Numbered from the stretch's first letter, positions 14,006-22,211 are shown. The stretch is 27,626 nucleotides of DNA from an uncultured Eubacteriales bacterium (GCA_900551265.1 URVL01000009.1:1-27626); one strand, 5' to 3'. The notes: generated from the letters alone by a model not told the origin. Numbers and translations: made by a program.

Positions 14006-14518
14006 ATGGAAACAAAAATCGAACGTAACGATGCCGTACGTGAGGTGCGGAATATGGCATTTCAATTTGCAGATCTCTATTTTACATTTGTTGCGGAGCT
14101 GCGAGAACGCTTCGGAGAGGAACAGGCATTGGAAATTGCAACGCGTGTCCTTTTCCGCCGGGCCGCGGAACGTGCGCTGGATATGGTGCGCCGGGCGGAG
14201 GCGGAGGGCATAGAACGCGTGCCGGAAAATATTATCAAAATGACGGACGTGCCATTTTTGGGCTGGGATGCTTCCTTCGGCCGCGACACTTGTCCGTATG
14301 GCGCGGCGTGGAACCGTCGGATCACGGAGAACCCCTGGTTTCGGCGTTTTGCCTGCCTCTACTGTGATGTGACAGATACGACGATTGCAGAAATTTTTAC
14401 GGGGAGTTGCTCGCATAAATTGTATCACAATGTGGTGCTGGGGGACGACGCCTGTGAACGGGAATATTTTCCCTCTGAAATGGTCAAATCAGGTACATAT
14501 ACATACGGAACTTTATAA
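14006..14518 (+). CDS. L-2-amino-thiazoline-4-carboxylic acid hydrolase-like protein
   Basis: The 170-residue protein starts at the ATG at 14006, after a GGAGGAG ribosome binding site. The N-terminal half is helical (FADLYFTFVAELRERFGEE). The C-terminal half carries T-C-P-Y (C96), F-A-C-L-Y-C-D (C117, C120), C135, and L-G-D-D-A-C-E (C150) near the end. This order matches the ATC-hydrolase family, which usually ends in a G-D-x-x-C-x-F-like motif. Characterised relatives hydrolyse 2-aminothiazoline carboxylate in cysteine formation, but most members have no assigned substrate. The gene stands alone between the glycosidase terminator and the promoter of the transporter gene. Confidence 0.6.
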   Translation: METKIERNDAVREVRNMAFQFADLYFTFVAELRERFGEEQALEIATRVLFRRAAERALDMVRRAEAEGIERVPENIIKMTDVPFLGWDASFGRDTCPYGAAWNRRITENPWFRRFACLYCDVTDTTIAEIFTGSCSHKLYHNVVLGDDACEREYFPSEMVKSGTYTYGTL

Positions 14519-14554
14519 AAGATCGAAAATTTTAATATTTAAGGAAATAATGTC

Positions 14555-14584
14555 TTGACAGGGAATATATTGATGAGATATACT
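14555..14584 (+). promoter_or_regulatory. Promoter of the DMT transporter gene
   Basis: TTGACA (14555-14560) and TATACT (14579-14584) are separated by 18 bases. The leader is about 95 bases long and no riboswitch was recognised in it. Confidence 0.6.
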
Positions 14585-14685
14585 AAACAAGATGTCTTGT
14601 ACATGGCAAAAAAGAATAAAATATGGTCATAAATTGTCTCTTTTATTGCGTGGCGAGGAATGATAAACATTAGGAGTCTTTGAAT

Positions 14686-15594
14686 ATGTGGTTTTGGTTA
14701 TCTCTTATAGCCCTTCTCTGTTGGAGTGGATCGGATCTTTTTTCCAAAATCGGGTGTAAGGATCAGGATGACCGGCTAAGTCATCTCAAAATGGTGACGG
14801 CAGTCGGTGTTGTAATGGGGCTTCATGCTGCGTATGAAATATTTATTGGCGGCGTTGAGATTAATTTTCAGATTCTTTTGACGTATCTTCCGGTTTCTGC
14901 GCTGTACATTGCCTCTATGGCAATCGGCTATATTGGTCTGCGTTATATTGAACTTTCAATTTCTTCACCGATCTGCAATTCTTCCGGCGCGCTGGTTGCC
15001 GTTTTAACACTTGTGACGGCTGGACGCGGAGCCGTAAACAATTTTCAGCTTTTGGCTGTGGCGTTTGTCTGCGTCGGCGTAATAGCGCTTGGCGTTGTGG
15101 AAGCAACGGAGGATGAAGAACTTCGCTTAGAGCGGCAAAAGAAAGGAAACCGCATTTATGCAAAGTCTTTTCTTGCATTGGTCATTCCGATTATCTATTG
15201 CCTGCTGGATGCGCTTGGCACCTTTGCCGACTCCATCGTCTTGGAAACGCTGGATGAAAACTCGGCAAACGTTGCCTATGAGCTGACTTTCTTCCTGGTG
15301 GGCGTCCTCAGCCTGTGTTATGTGCTCTTTGTAAAGCGTGATAAGTTACAGGTCAAACGCGAGGTTCCGAAATATATTGGTGCCTGCTTTGAAACCGCCG
15401 GACAGTTTGCCTATATTTTTGCGATTGCCGACAGCGACCATATTATGCTCTCCGCCCCAATTATTTCGGCATATTGTGTGGCGTCTGTTTTGTGGGGGCG
15501 GCTTTTCCTGAAGGAAAGGCTTTCCTGGAAGCACTACGCATCGATTCTGCTTGTTGTGGTTGGTATTGTGATTATCGGTATTTTTGATGTATAA
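14686..15594 (+). CDS. EamA/DMT-superfamily transporter
   Basis: The 302-residue integral membrane protein has about ten membrane segments arranged as two five-helix repeats. A charged cytoplasmic loop (EATEDEELRLERQKKGN) lies near residue 150. The first repeat starts FWLSLIALLCWSGSDLFSKIG. The last helices (GRLFLKERLSWKHYASILL) carry the F-L-x-E-x-L pattern that ends EamA domains. The ATG at 14686 is 9 bases after an AGGAG site; a TTG six bases earlier is too close to that site. Substrates of this family range from amino acids to metabolite exports, and nothing here identifies one. Confidence 0.82.
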   Translation: MWFWLSLIALLCWSGSDLFSKIGCKDQDDRLSHLKMVTAVGVVMGLHAAYEIFIGGVEINFQILLTYLPVSALYIASMAIGYIGLRYIELSISSPICNSSGALVAVLTLVTAGRGAVNNFQLLAVAFVCVGVIALGVVEATEDEELRLERQKKGNRIYAKSFLALVIPIIYCLLDALGTFADSIVLETLDENSANVAYELTFFLVGVLSLCYVLFVKRDKLQVKREVPKYIGACFETAGQFAYIFAIADSDHIMLSAPIISAYCVASVLWGRLFLKERLSWKHYASILLVVVGIVIIGIFDV

Positions 15595-15611
15595 TCGGCG
15601 CGTTGAAACTG

Positions 15612-15655
15612 CGCCCCATTTGTTGACATGCCTGTTTGACAAGTGGGGTGTTTTT
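15612..15655 (+). terminator. Terminator of the DMT transporter gene
   Basis: CGCCCCATTTGTT pairs with GACAAGTGGGGTG (wobbles allowed) around a 12-base loop, followed by TTTTTCG. Confidence 0.7.
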
Positions 15656-15674
15656 CGCTTTAAAAAGCAGCATA

Positions 15675-15720
15675 ATCAAAAAGGGTTTGTTGTCTGCACT
15701 GCGCAGATGACAAACCCTTT
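15675..15720 (-). terminator. Terminator of the DUF975 gene
   Basis: A near-perfect stem of about 17 bp (15680-15696 with 15704-15720) is followed on the minus strand by TTTTTGATT. Together with the plus-strand terminator at 15612-15655 it separates the two convergent genes. Confidence 0.8.
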
Positions 15721-15736
15721 CCGCTGCTGAAACTTT

Positions 15737-16372
15737 TTAATAGGGACCTTGTAACGGCGCGCCGTTTAACTCTTCGACACTGACGACGCCGCACTTGACT
15801 GCAAAATCTAAAAGCTCGCAGTAATACCCGACGATGGCAGTCTGCATGTAAGGTCCCACATATAGAATGAGTAGAATGCCGCATGTGAATGAGGAAAGAA
15901 AAGCCCAGCCAATAAAGCTTAAATGCAGGACGAACAGTTCTGCCTTATGACCGTTCATAATGCGCATGGAGAGTTTCAATGCATCTGTTGCGCTGACATC
16001 CGGATATGCGGCGAGGATATATGGCGTCATTGCATAGGAATAGAACTTAATAATTCCTGGAATAATAAAGAGCAGTGACCATAGGAATGTCCAAAGCCCC
16101 ATCCAAAGCATACCGCCGATTTTACGCCCGTAATTAATTGCAAAACCGGTTGTAAAGATAACAGGAAGATCCGGAACAGCGCCCTGAAATACCATCAGAA
16201 AGTAACACAGTAGCCCGAGCTCTAATGGTATTGCCACAAGAATAGCGCCGATCCCCGTATAGAATGACACACCGATCAGGAGCATCGCAATCAAAAAAGT
16301 GGCAACACAGTTCCCATAATTGGCGCGGAACGTCATTTTTGCACGTTCTTTGAGTTGTTCTCTGGTTGGCAT
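15737..16372 (-). CDS. DUF975-family membrane protein
   Basis: The 211-residue protein starts MPTREQLKERAKMTFRANYG, a typical DUF975 N-terminus. About five or six membrane segments follow, with the family motifs FIIPGIIKFYSYAMTPYILA and DALKLSMRIMNGHKAELF. An AGGAGGG site lies 5 bases before the ATG. The family is common in Clostridia and bacilli; its function is unknown. Confidence 0.82.
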   Translation of the reverse strand: MPTREQLKERAKMTFRANYGNCVATFLIAMLLIGVSFYTGIGAILVAIPLELGLLCYFLMVFQGAVPDLPVIFTTGFAINYGRKIGGMLWMGLWTFLWSLLFIIPGIIKFYSYAMTPYILAAYPDVSATDALKLSMRIMNGHKAELFVLHLSFIGWAFLSSFTCGILLILYVGPYMQTAIVGYYCELLDFAVKCGVVSVEELNGAPLQGPY

Positions 16373-16419
16373 AAAGTCCCTCCTCTGTTATTTTGATTTG
16401 CAAAATATTCACATATAAG

Positions 16420-16448
16420 ATTGTATCGTATCTAGGCAATACAGTCAA
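16420..16448 (-). promoter_or_regulatory. Promoter of the DUF975 gene
   Basis: On the minus strand TTGACT (16443-16448) and TACAAT (16420-16425) are separated by 17 bases, about 48 bases before the ATG. Confidence 0.6.
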
Positions 16449-16475
16449 GAAAAATTCAGAAAGACCCTCTAAAAT

Positions 16476-18647
16476 TTATATGCCGCGCTTATGCCAAAAT
16501 TGCTGTGCCCGCTTTAGTACCGGAGGAATTTCCTTCTCGCAGAGTAAATATAACCGGTGCAGTGCGCGTGTGCAAAGTAAGTACAGCATATTCGGATCGC
16601 TGATATCCGAACAGTCGGCAATCACGGCATCAAACTCCAGTCCTTTAGAAAGTGCGGCAGGTAAAATGACAATACCGGACTGCAGTACCTGTTCTGGACT
16701 GGTCAGGAGCGTGGCCGGAAAAGACAGAGACTGAAAAAGCATTTCAGCACGCACTGCCGTTGAACAGATTATGCCGACGGTTTGATAGTCCGCCAGTTCT
16801 CCGCTGTCCCAAATGTCTGAAAGAAGCTGTGGGGCCGGCGCACCGGTCACAACCTGGGGGATTTCTCCGCCGCGCTCAAAATAATCGATTTTACTATCCG
16901 TAAGTGCAGACGCCAGCGCGCAGATCGGCCCTGTTGAACGATAGCTACACTCCAATTTTGTACTATGACAACCGGGATAAAGCGAAAGAAGCTCTTCTTC
17001 GGTTTTCAATCCCAATCCTGGAAATACAGACTGCCGCGGATCCGCCAAAACGGTAAAAGATGCGTAGGGGTACATTTTTTTCAAAATCGCGTGCTGAAAA
17101 GCGTTATAATCCTGTGCCTCGTCCACTAAAAGCTGACGTACCGTTAAATTGGGTTCAAAATTTCCAAGTAGCGCAGAAAGATAGGAAAGGCAGACCGCGT
17201 CTTCATAGGAAAGTGTTGTATTTTCCAGCGCAGATTTGGTTTGTTCGAGTATGATGTCTCCTCCCGTTATACTTTTGCAATACTGCATAAGGATGGTTGG
17301 ATAAAGAAGTGCGAGATCCAGGCCATTGCGCGCATCAATTTCTGCAAGCGTATTGAGCACGCTGTCACGGCGGCGGCGGATAAATTCTTCTTCATACTCA
17401 TCTTCAAAATAGTCTCCGTCGGAGCGCCAGATTTCGTTCAATATCTCCTTTTTGTGTTGATCAAAATAGTCTTCCAAAAGTGTGCGTGCGAATGTACGTG
17501 CATGCGCTAACACGACGTCAAACGGCCGCTCGCGTTTCATCTCGGCACAGCGCTGGTTAAATGCCTCTGCGGAACAGAGTACGGTATCTCCGTAGGAAAT
17601 AGCAGGCATTTGAAATGTGAAGTCTGCAAAATAGTTTTGGATAAACTGCAAAAAAGCCGGAGAGCCTTTGATGGCTATTGCATGACGTCTCAAATCGCTG
17701 TCCGGTGCAGATAATACGTATTCCGCCTGCGGATAATATTCCTCAAAACGATATTCCTGCGGCAGAATACGGTTGATGATATCGTCAAAGACGGTACAAT
17801 GTGCGTCTTCTTCCCCAAGTTCCGGCAAAATATCGGAAATATAGGAGGCAAAGATTTCATTTCGCGAAATGATTTCGAAATTTTTCGCGTTAAGGTGATC
17901 ACGGTTACGGTAGAGGAGATAGGCAAAGCGATGAAGGCCAACGGAGGTTTTCCCGGAACCGGCTGCGCCAAAAATCACAAAATCCCCAGCAGCCTCGTCG
18001 CGAATTGCACGATTCTGTTCCTGCTGTATACTTTCAATGATGACTTTTAACCGTGCCTGGGTATTTTCAGACAGGGCTTCGCCCAACATGTCATCATGTA
18101 AGGAGGAATCGGCATCGTACATAAGCTGTATCTTGCCATCACGAATTTTGAACCTCCGCTTTAAGACAACCTGCCCACGTTCGGTCCCATCCGGACTTTG
18201 AAATTGCGCCGGTCCTACGTTGCAATCATAGAACATGGAGGCAATCGGCGTGCGCCAGTCGTAAATATACGGTTCAAATGTCGCACGGTCAAAAAAGGAG
18301 TGCGCACCGACATATACTCGCTCACGATACCCGTCCCGGTCGGAAACGAAATCTAGCCGCCCAAAGTAGGGAATGCGATAGAGCGACAGCATATTCCGCA
18401 GCTCCAGGAGTGTTCCACGGTAGTCGTCTTCCTGCCTTGCGATATCGGCGTCATAGAGCGTTAAAGACGCAACATCGTCAAAGTCACGGATAACGTGTGT
18501 CAACTCATCCCACATTTTATAGCCGGACTCTTCAATATCAGATTCATGCCCTGAAACTTTTCGTTCCAGCTGGGCAATACGGTCTTTCAGCAGGCTTCGT
18601 ATATTGTCCAGGTATTGATATTCGAACTTCCGCTCGTTCTGATCCAT
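16476..18647 (-). CDS. helD: HelD-like superfamily-1 helicase (RNA polymerase recycling factor)
   Basis: The 723-residue protein starts at an ATG at 18647, after AAGGAG; a longer frame has no ribosome binding site. The charged coiled-coil N-terminus (about residues 1-90, YLDNIRSLLKDRIAQLERKV) fits the secondary-channel arm of HelD. The HelD hallmark Y-I-Y-D-W-R-T-P-I (near residues 128-135) is followed by Walker A G-A-A-G-S-G-K-T (227-234). Walker B is L-L-V-D-E-A-Q-D (D509, E510) and a late helicase motif is C-S-Y-R-S-T-G-P-I. Length and order match the Bacillus-type HelD that frees stalled RNA polymerase. A DNA-repair UvrD/helicase IV role is less likely because of the N-terminal arm. A short hairpin (about 18660-18679) lies just before its ribosome binding site. 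Confidence 0.88.
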   Translation of the reverse strand: MDQNERKFEYQYLDNIRSLLKDRIAQLERKVSGHESDIEESGYKMWDELTHVIRDFDDVASLTLYDADIARQEDDYRGTLLELRNMLSLYRIPYFGRLDFVSDRDGYRERVYVGAHSFFDRATFEPYIYDWRTPIASMFYDCNVGPAQFQSPDGTERGQVVLKRRFKIRDGKIQLMYDADSSLHDDMLGEALSENTQARLKVIIESIQQEQNRAIRDEAAGDFVIFGAAGSGKTSVGLHRFAYLLYRNRDHLNAKNFEIISRNEIFASYISDILPELGEEDAHCTVFDDIINRILPQEYRFEEYYPQAEYVLSAPDSDLRRHAIAIKGSPAFLQFIQNYFADFTFQMPAISYGDTVLCSAEAFNQRCAEMKRERPFDVVLAHARTFARTLLEDYFDQHKKEILNEIWRSDGDYFEDEYEEEFIRRRRDSVLNTLAEIDARNGLDLALLYPTILMQYCKSITGGDIILEQTKSALENTTLSYEDAVCLSYLSALLGNFEPNLTVRQLLVDEAQDYNAFQHAILKKMYPYASFTVLADPRQSVFPGLGLKTEEELLSLYPGCHSTKLECSYRSTGPICALASALTDSKIDYFERGGEIPQVVTGAPAPQLLSDIWDSGELADYQTVGIICSTAVRAEMLFQSLSFPATLLTSPEQVLQSGIVILPAALSKGLEFDAVIADCSDISDPNMLYLLCTRALHRLYLLCEKEIPPVLKRAQQFWHKRGI

Positions 18648-18712
18648 AATACAACTCCTTGAAGGTTTTTCGTACCTTCTATTATTGTGCATTAAAGATA
18701 AAAATACAAGAC

Positions 18713-18741
18713 TTGCAACTCGGCTGATTTTATGGTATAAT
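18713..18741 (+). promoter_or_regulatory. Promoter of a probable small RNA
   Basis: TTGCAA (18713-18718) and a perfect TATAAT (18736-18741) are separated by 17 bases on the plus strand, between two minus-strand genes. Confidence 0.65.
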
Positions 18742-18747
18742 TAAAAC

Positions 18748-18845
18748 TACCAAAAGAGGAGACGTGCACGTAGCTGTCTCTGTTATGTAAGTCAATATAA
18801 TGAATGCCGCCTGATGATAAATTTTCCTCATCAGGCGGATTTTTC
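18748..18845 (+). ncRNA. Probable small RNA of about 98 nucleotides
   Basis: A plus-strand promoter (18713-18741) is followed 60 bases later by a strong terminator: arms 18807-18817 and 18828-18838 pair over 11 bases and lead into ATTTTTC. The transcript would be about 98 bases. It contains a self-complementary ACGTGCACGT flanked by GAGAC/GTCTC arms. An 8-codon frame from a GTG near 18763 lies only 2-3 bases from an AGAGGAG stretch, so translation is doubtful. It does not match an RNA family I recognise. The end of the transcript faces the 3' end of ldhA. Confidence 0.5.
18807..18845 (+). terminator. Terminator of the probable small RNA
   Basis: An 11-bp perfect stem with a 10-base loop is followed by ATTTTTC on the plus strand. 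On the minus strand it may also slow transcription leaving ldhA. Confidence 0.8.
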
Positions 18846-18857
18846 ACGGGCGGGCAA

Positions 18858-19859
18858 TTAAACGCCTACGCTTTGCTTTTCATTCCTTAGCATATTTTCA
18901 CAGGGCCGTCCTGCAAAAAAGGCATCTAAATTATCATATGTGACACGCGCGATGTTAAAAAGCGCTTCCTCGGTCAAAAAACCTTGGTGCGAGGTCACAA
19001 TGACGTTTGGATGCGTGGTCAGCAGTGCGAGAACCGTATCGCGGTCTGTTTCATCGCTTTTATCCTCATAAAAGACGTCCTCTTCTTCTTCATAGACGTC
19101 GAGCCCTGCTCCGCGCACGCGCCCGGTACGAAGTGCTTCTAAGAGCGCTTCACTGTCAATGAGTTCGCCGCGCGAAGTATTGATGACGAATACGCCGCCT
19201 TTCATAAGTGAAAATGCAGTGGCGTTCAGCATATCGCGCGTGTCCACTGTCAGAGGACAGTGGAGTGAAATGACATCTGCTGTGCGCAAAAGCGTGTCGA
19301 GAGCCACAAACTCCACGCCATTTACCTTGGTAGGATAGGCATCATAGGCGATGACACGCATACCAAAGCCACGGCAGATATCGGCAAATACGCGGCCGAT
19401 ACGTCCCATGCCAATTACGCCTGCCGTGCGGCCGTGGAGGTCGACCCCTGTTAATCCGTTTAGACTGAAATTAAACTCGCGCGTTCGTTCATATGCGCGG
19501 TGGATACGGCGACAAAGCGTCAAAAGTAGCGCACAGGCGTGTTCAGCAACGGCGTAAGGGGAGTATGCGGGGACGCGCAATACCGTAAGGCCAAGTTCCT
19601 CGGCGGCGCGCAGATCGACATTATTATATCCCGCACACCGCAGGGCGACAGCACGTACACCGAGTCTCTGAATCGCAGTAAGTGTTTCTCGGTCGAGCAC
19701 GTCGTGTACAAACGTGCAAACGGTATCGCAGCCATCTGAAAGCGGTGCGGTTTCACGGTCAAGCTTTGTTTCCAACCATTTGAGGGTGTAACCTGGATTC
19801 AAGCGCTCAAACCAGGTTTTGTCATAGGGCTTTGTGTCGTAAAATGCAATCTTTTTCAT
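18858..19859 (-). CDS. ldhA: D-lactate dehydrogenase (D-2-hydroxyacid dehydrogenase family)
   Basis: The 333-residue enzyme reduces pyruvate to D-lactate with NADH. The Rossmann motif is VIGMGRIG (G150-x-G152-x2-G155), with the NAD-selective acidic residue D173 at the end of the next strand (IAYDAYPT). The catalytic residues are R230 (NTSRGELID), E259 (DVYEEEEDVF) and H291 (TSHQGFLTEEAL). The V-Y-E-E-E-x-D-V-F and H-Q-x-F-L-T-E-E-A-L patterns are those of fermentative D-lactate dehydrogenases rather than phosphoglycerate dehydrogenases. The start MKKIAFYDTKPYDK (19859) fits the family start; a longer frame begins 27 bases upstream. The ribosome binding site is weak. It follows the methyltransferase gene by 51 bases on the same strand. 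Confidence 0.85.
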   Translation of the reverse strand: MKKIAFYDTKPYDKTWFERLNPGYTLKWLETKLDRETAPLSDGCDTVCTFVHDVLDRETLTAIQRLGVRAVALRCAGYNNVDLRAAEELGLTVLRVPAYSPYAVAEHACALLLTLCRRIHRAYERTREFNFSLNGLTGVDLHGRTAGVIGMGRIGRVFADICRGFGMRVIAYDAYPTKVNGVEFVALDTLLRTADVISLHCPLTVDTRDMLNATAFSLMKGGVFVINTSRGELIDSEALLEALRTGRVRGAGLDVYEEEEDVFYEDKSDETDRDTVLALLTTHPNVIVTSHQGFLTEEALFNIARVTYDNLDAFFAGRPCENMLRNEKQSVGV

Positions 19860-19910
19860 GACGATAGCATTCCCTGCATGCTGCAATTTATGCGCTTTAA
19901 TTTGTCTAAT

Positions 19911-20711
19911 TTAAATACGGCGCCCAATGTATAAAAGATGCTCAGTAAAATTCCAGAAACGTTCCTGCTCGCACACTGTTTCGGCAAGATCCATCCAGGC
20001 GGCCGTAACCTCCGGGCCGCACGCTAAAATACGATCTTCAAACGTACAGACGATTGGTTCGCTTGCTAAATAATGCAATTTTTCAAGAGGAAATTGCTCC
20101 ATAAAGGGAAGTACATTTTTTGGATTTATGAAAAATGCCTGCGTAAACGATTGGCCGCTCCAGTTTTCATCGCGCAAAAATGCCTCCAGCGGCGCAAGTT
20201 CCTTCGGATCAGTCAACATTTCCGGCGCTTCACGTCCCATATAAATGATACCGCTTACCAGTGTAATATATGCTGCGGCGAACGTGCCGCCGGAGCGCAG
20301 ATGTGAAAGACATTCCTCCACTGCGTGAGTCCGGTCTGACTCATCAAGCAGATGATAGAGTGGCCCCATGCACAGCACATGGTCAAATGTCTCGCCTGCG
20401 ACGCAGGCAAGGCTGCGCGCGTCTCCGGCGAAAGCACGCAACGGCAAGCCCAATTCCTGCGCTTTCGCCTTTGCAAAACGCACATTTTCCGGCGAAAGAT
20501 CTACGAGCGTTACATCGCAGCCCAGCTCTGCCAAAGCGAGACTGTAGCGCCCCGGGCCGCCGCCAACGTCCAGTACGCACTGACCGGGCCGGAGATAACG
20601 CTTTAAAAACCGCATGTTGATCTCGAATTCAAAAGGATGACGCGTCATACGTTCCCACTCGTGTCTTGGGTTTTCGTCGTAGTGTTTCCGAACGGCTTCA
20701 TTGTTTTCCAT
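19911..20711 (-). CDS. Class I SAM-dependent methyltransferase
   Basis: The 266-residue protein starts at the ATG at 20711, which has an AAGGAGG site 9 bases upstream; an earlier in-frame ATG would place that site inside the gene. Motif I is C-V-L-D-V-G-G-G-P-G-R-Y (residues 45-55), followed by the acidic strand end (VTLVDLSPENV) and the D-A-R-S-L motif, then F-D-H-V-L-C-M-G-P-L-Y-H-L (motif IV region). The methyl acceptor is unknown; a small molecule is likely for this plan. It may be cotranscribed with ldhA. Confidence 0.82.
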   Translation of the reverse strand: MENNEAVRKHYDENPRHEWERMTRHPFEFEINMRFLKRYLRPGQCVLDVGGGPGRYSLALAELGCDVTLVDLSPENVRFAKAKAQELGLPLRAFAGDARSLACVAGETFDHVLCMGPLYHLLDESDRTHAVEECLSHLRSGGTFAAAYITLVSGIIYMGREAPEMLTDPKELAPLEAFLRDENWSGQSFTQAFFINPKNVLPFMEQFPLEKLHYLASEPIVCTFEDRILACGPEVTAAWMDLAETVCEQERFWNFTEHLLYIGRRI

Positions 20712-20813
20712 AAATACAACCTCCTTTTTCATCCAAAAGCAGTTTCCTATCGAGGAAAATACGCGCTCAGTCTGCTATGCAGCAGGTGATTACGAAAATG
20801 ACCGGCTCTGGAA

Positions 20814-20851
20814 GTAAAAAACGGTGCGGGTCATTTGAAAGACCTGCACCG
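20814..20851 (-). terminator. Terminator of the small-protein unit
   Basis: On the minus strand an 11-bp stem (20841-20851 with 20822-20832, one wobble) is followed by TTTTTT. It lies 30 bases after the small-protein stop and about 100 bases before the methyltransferase start. Confidence 0.8.
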
Positions 20852-20880
20852 CGTACGCTCCATCCAGAAAGATATCGGCA

Positions 20881-20970
20881 TTAGCTGCACGACAATACAG
20901 GCTCGACCATTGCGAAAAACGCAATACCGAACCAGATCGTGCCGTCAAACTGCAAGCTACGCCATACCAT
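20881..20970 (-). CDS. Putative 29-residue hydrophobic small protein
   Basis: The frame begins at an ATG at 20970 and ends with TAA at 20881. It encodes MVWRSLQFDG, a hydrophobic core W-F-G-I-A-F-F-A-M, and an end with E-P-V-L-S-C-S. An AGAGG ribosome binding site lies 9 bases upstream, a promoter lies at 21001-21029, and a strong terminator follows at 20814-20851. The unit is therefore a complete miniature transcription unit. I do not recognise the peptide. It could be a small membrane protein, a type I toxin-like peptide, or a leader peptide for the methyltransferase. A competing ATG four bases upstream gives only five codons in another frame. Confidence 0.45.
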   Translation of the reverse strand: MVWRSLQFDGTIWFGIAFFAMVEPVLSCS

Positions 20971-21000
20971 GCATGGATACCTCTTTGATAGGGTAGAACG

Positions 21001-21029
21001 ATTATACATCGTGTGTGTCATAAATGCAA
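21001..21029 (-). promoter_or_regulatory. Promoter of the small-protein unit
   Basis: On the minus strand TTGCAT (21024-21029) and a perfect TATAAT (21001-21006) are separated by 17 bases. The predicted transcript starts near 20994. Confidence 0.65.
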
Positions 21030-21045
21030 TAGAAAATTCAGCTTG

Positions 21046-21624
21046 TTACGAAAATGAAGTAGTTCCGCCATAGCGCTCCCAAAATTCGTCGGACGTCATG
21101 CCGTAATGGAATTCGTCATAGAAGCGGTTATTCGTAAATACCATATCGCGCAGCTGACCTTCGAGCTGGAACCCCAGACTTTCGTGAAAAGCGATAGACG
21201 CTTCATTGAACGCATAGATACCAACGGTACATTTGCGGTAACGCAGCTCTGTGAAAAAGTATTTGAGGATCAGCAGCACGGCGTCGCGGCCATACCCCAT
21301 ACCGCGCCAGCGATAGCCAATGTCGATGCCGTAGCGAAAATGCCCCATGCGGCGGTTACAGGAGTGGGTATTGATGTTGCCGACAACTTCTCCATCCATA
21401 TTTTCAATGACGAGCCACATTTCATCTCCCTCCGGTTCATGCTGCGACATCTCGGCAATGACGCCTGCCATATGTTCCGGACTGACAGGAAAGGAAATAG
21501 AGTCCCCCATGCGTTCACTCTCCGAGTCGAAATCGGGCGTAATGGCGTAATATTCACTCTCGGCATCAGATTCTTCAAGCGCACGCAGACGCACGCGCTC
21601 TCCCATCCAGAAGTTTTTCTTCAT
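21046..21624 (-). CDS. GNAT N-acetyltransferase (RimJ/RimL-like)
   Basis: The 192-residue protein starts MKKNFWMGERVRLRALEESD, the usual beta-strand start of RimL-type acetyltransferases. The acetyl-CoA loop region is IGYRWRGMGYGRDAVLLILKYFF, with the Q/R-x-x-G-x-G/A pattern as R-W-R-G-M-G-Y-G. The N-terminal half is well conserved up to GNINTHSCNRRMGHFRYGID, and the C-terminus carries F-N-E-A-S-I-A-F-H-E-S-L-G-F. An AGGAGG site precedes the ATG. It is the second gene of a two-gene operon with another GNAT protein, 11 bases apart. The substrate is unknown. Confidence 0.82.
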   Translation of the reverse strand: MKKNFWMGERVRLRALEESDAESEYYAITPDFDSESERMGDSISFPVSPEHMAGVIAEMSQHEPEGDEMWLVIENMDGEVVGNINTHSCNRRMGHFRYGIDIGYRWRGMGYGRDAVLLILKYFFTELRYRKCTVGIYAFNEASIAFHESLGFQLEGQLRDMVFTNNRFYDEFHYGMTSDEFWERYGGTTSFS

Positions 21625-21635
21625 CGTTATTCCTC

Positions 21636-22211
21636 CTAAGCAGTTTCAGTATTTAGCAGGCCGGTGAGATCGAGTTGAGAAATAGGGATAACGGGTTGCG
21701 GAATATCCGGATGCGGAGTCAGTATTTTTTCCATCCAGATCATATCGTGCCAAGCGCCAAGCTTATAGCCGCACTTTGTGAAATGCGCAATCGTGCGGTA
21801 TCCAAAACGTGTATGGAACCCAACGCTTTCCGGGTGCGGATAGACGATACAGGCGTTTAAATTTGTAATATTTTGCCGCTTAAGAAATTCTTCCAGCACA
21901 CGGTAGAGCGCCGTGCCAATTCCGCGTCCGTGCGCACCGCGTTTGACATAAATCGAAGTTTCGACTGCCCAGGCATATGCTGCGCGTTCTTTAAACGGCG
22001 ACGCATAGGTATACCCCAGAATTTCGCTACCGTGGACGGCTTTTAAATAGGGGAATTTTTCAAGCGTATGTCGGATGCGGCCCTGAAACTCTGAGAGAGA
22101 TGGTACGTCGTATTCAAAGGTGATGGCCGTGTGTTCTACATAGGGGCGATAAATGGCCAGCAGTTCCGCGGCGTCTGAGACGGACACCAACTCTATGCTA
22201 AGGTCAGACAT
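21636..22211 (-). CDS. GNAT N-acetyltransferase, phosphinothricin-acetyltransferase-like
   Basis: The 191-residue protein has the plan of the Pat/MnaT group: I-Y-R-P-Y-V-E-H-T-A-I-T-F-E-Y near the N-terminus, then A-W-A-V-E-T-S-I-Y-V-K-R-G-A-H-G-R-G-I-G-T-A-L-Y (acetyl-CoA binding), and F-H-T-R-F-G-Y-R-T-I-A-H-F with a following G-A-W-H-D-M-I-W-M-E. Relatives acetylate phosphinothricin or methionine derivatives. It has a short C-terminal extension of about 25 residues beyond the domain. The ribosome binding site is AGAGG. It heads an operon whose promoter carries a perfect palindrome. Confidence 0.82.
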   Translation of the reverse strand: MSDLSIELVSVSDAAELLAIYRPYVEHTAITFEYDVPSLSEFQGRIRHTLEKFPYLKAVHGSEILGYTYASPFKERAAYAWAVETSIYVKRGAHGRGIGTALYRVLEEFLKRQNITNLNACIVYPHPESVGFHTRFGYRTIAHFTKCGYKLGAWHDMIWMEKILTPHPDIPQPVIPISQLDLTGLLNTETA

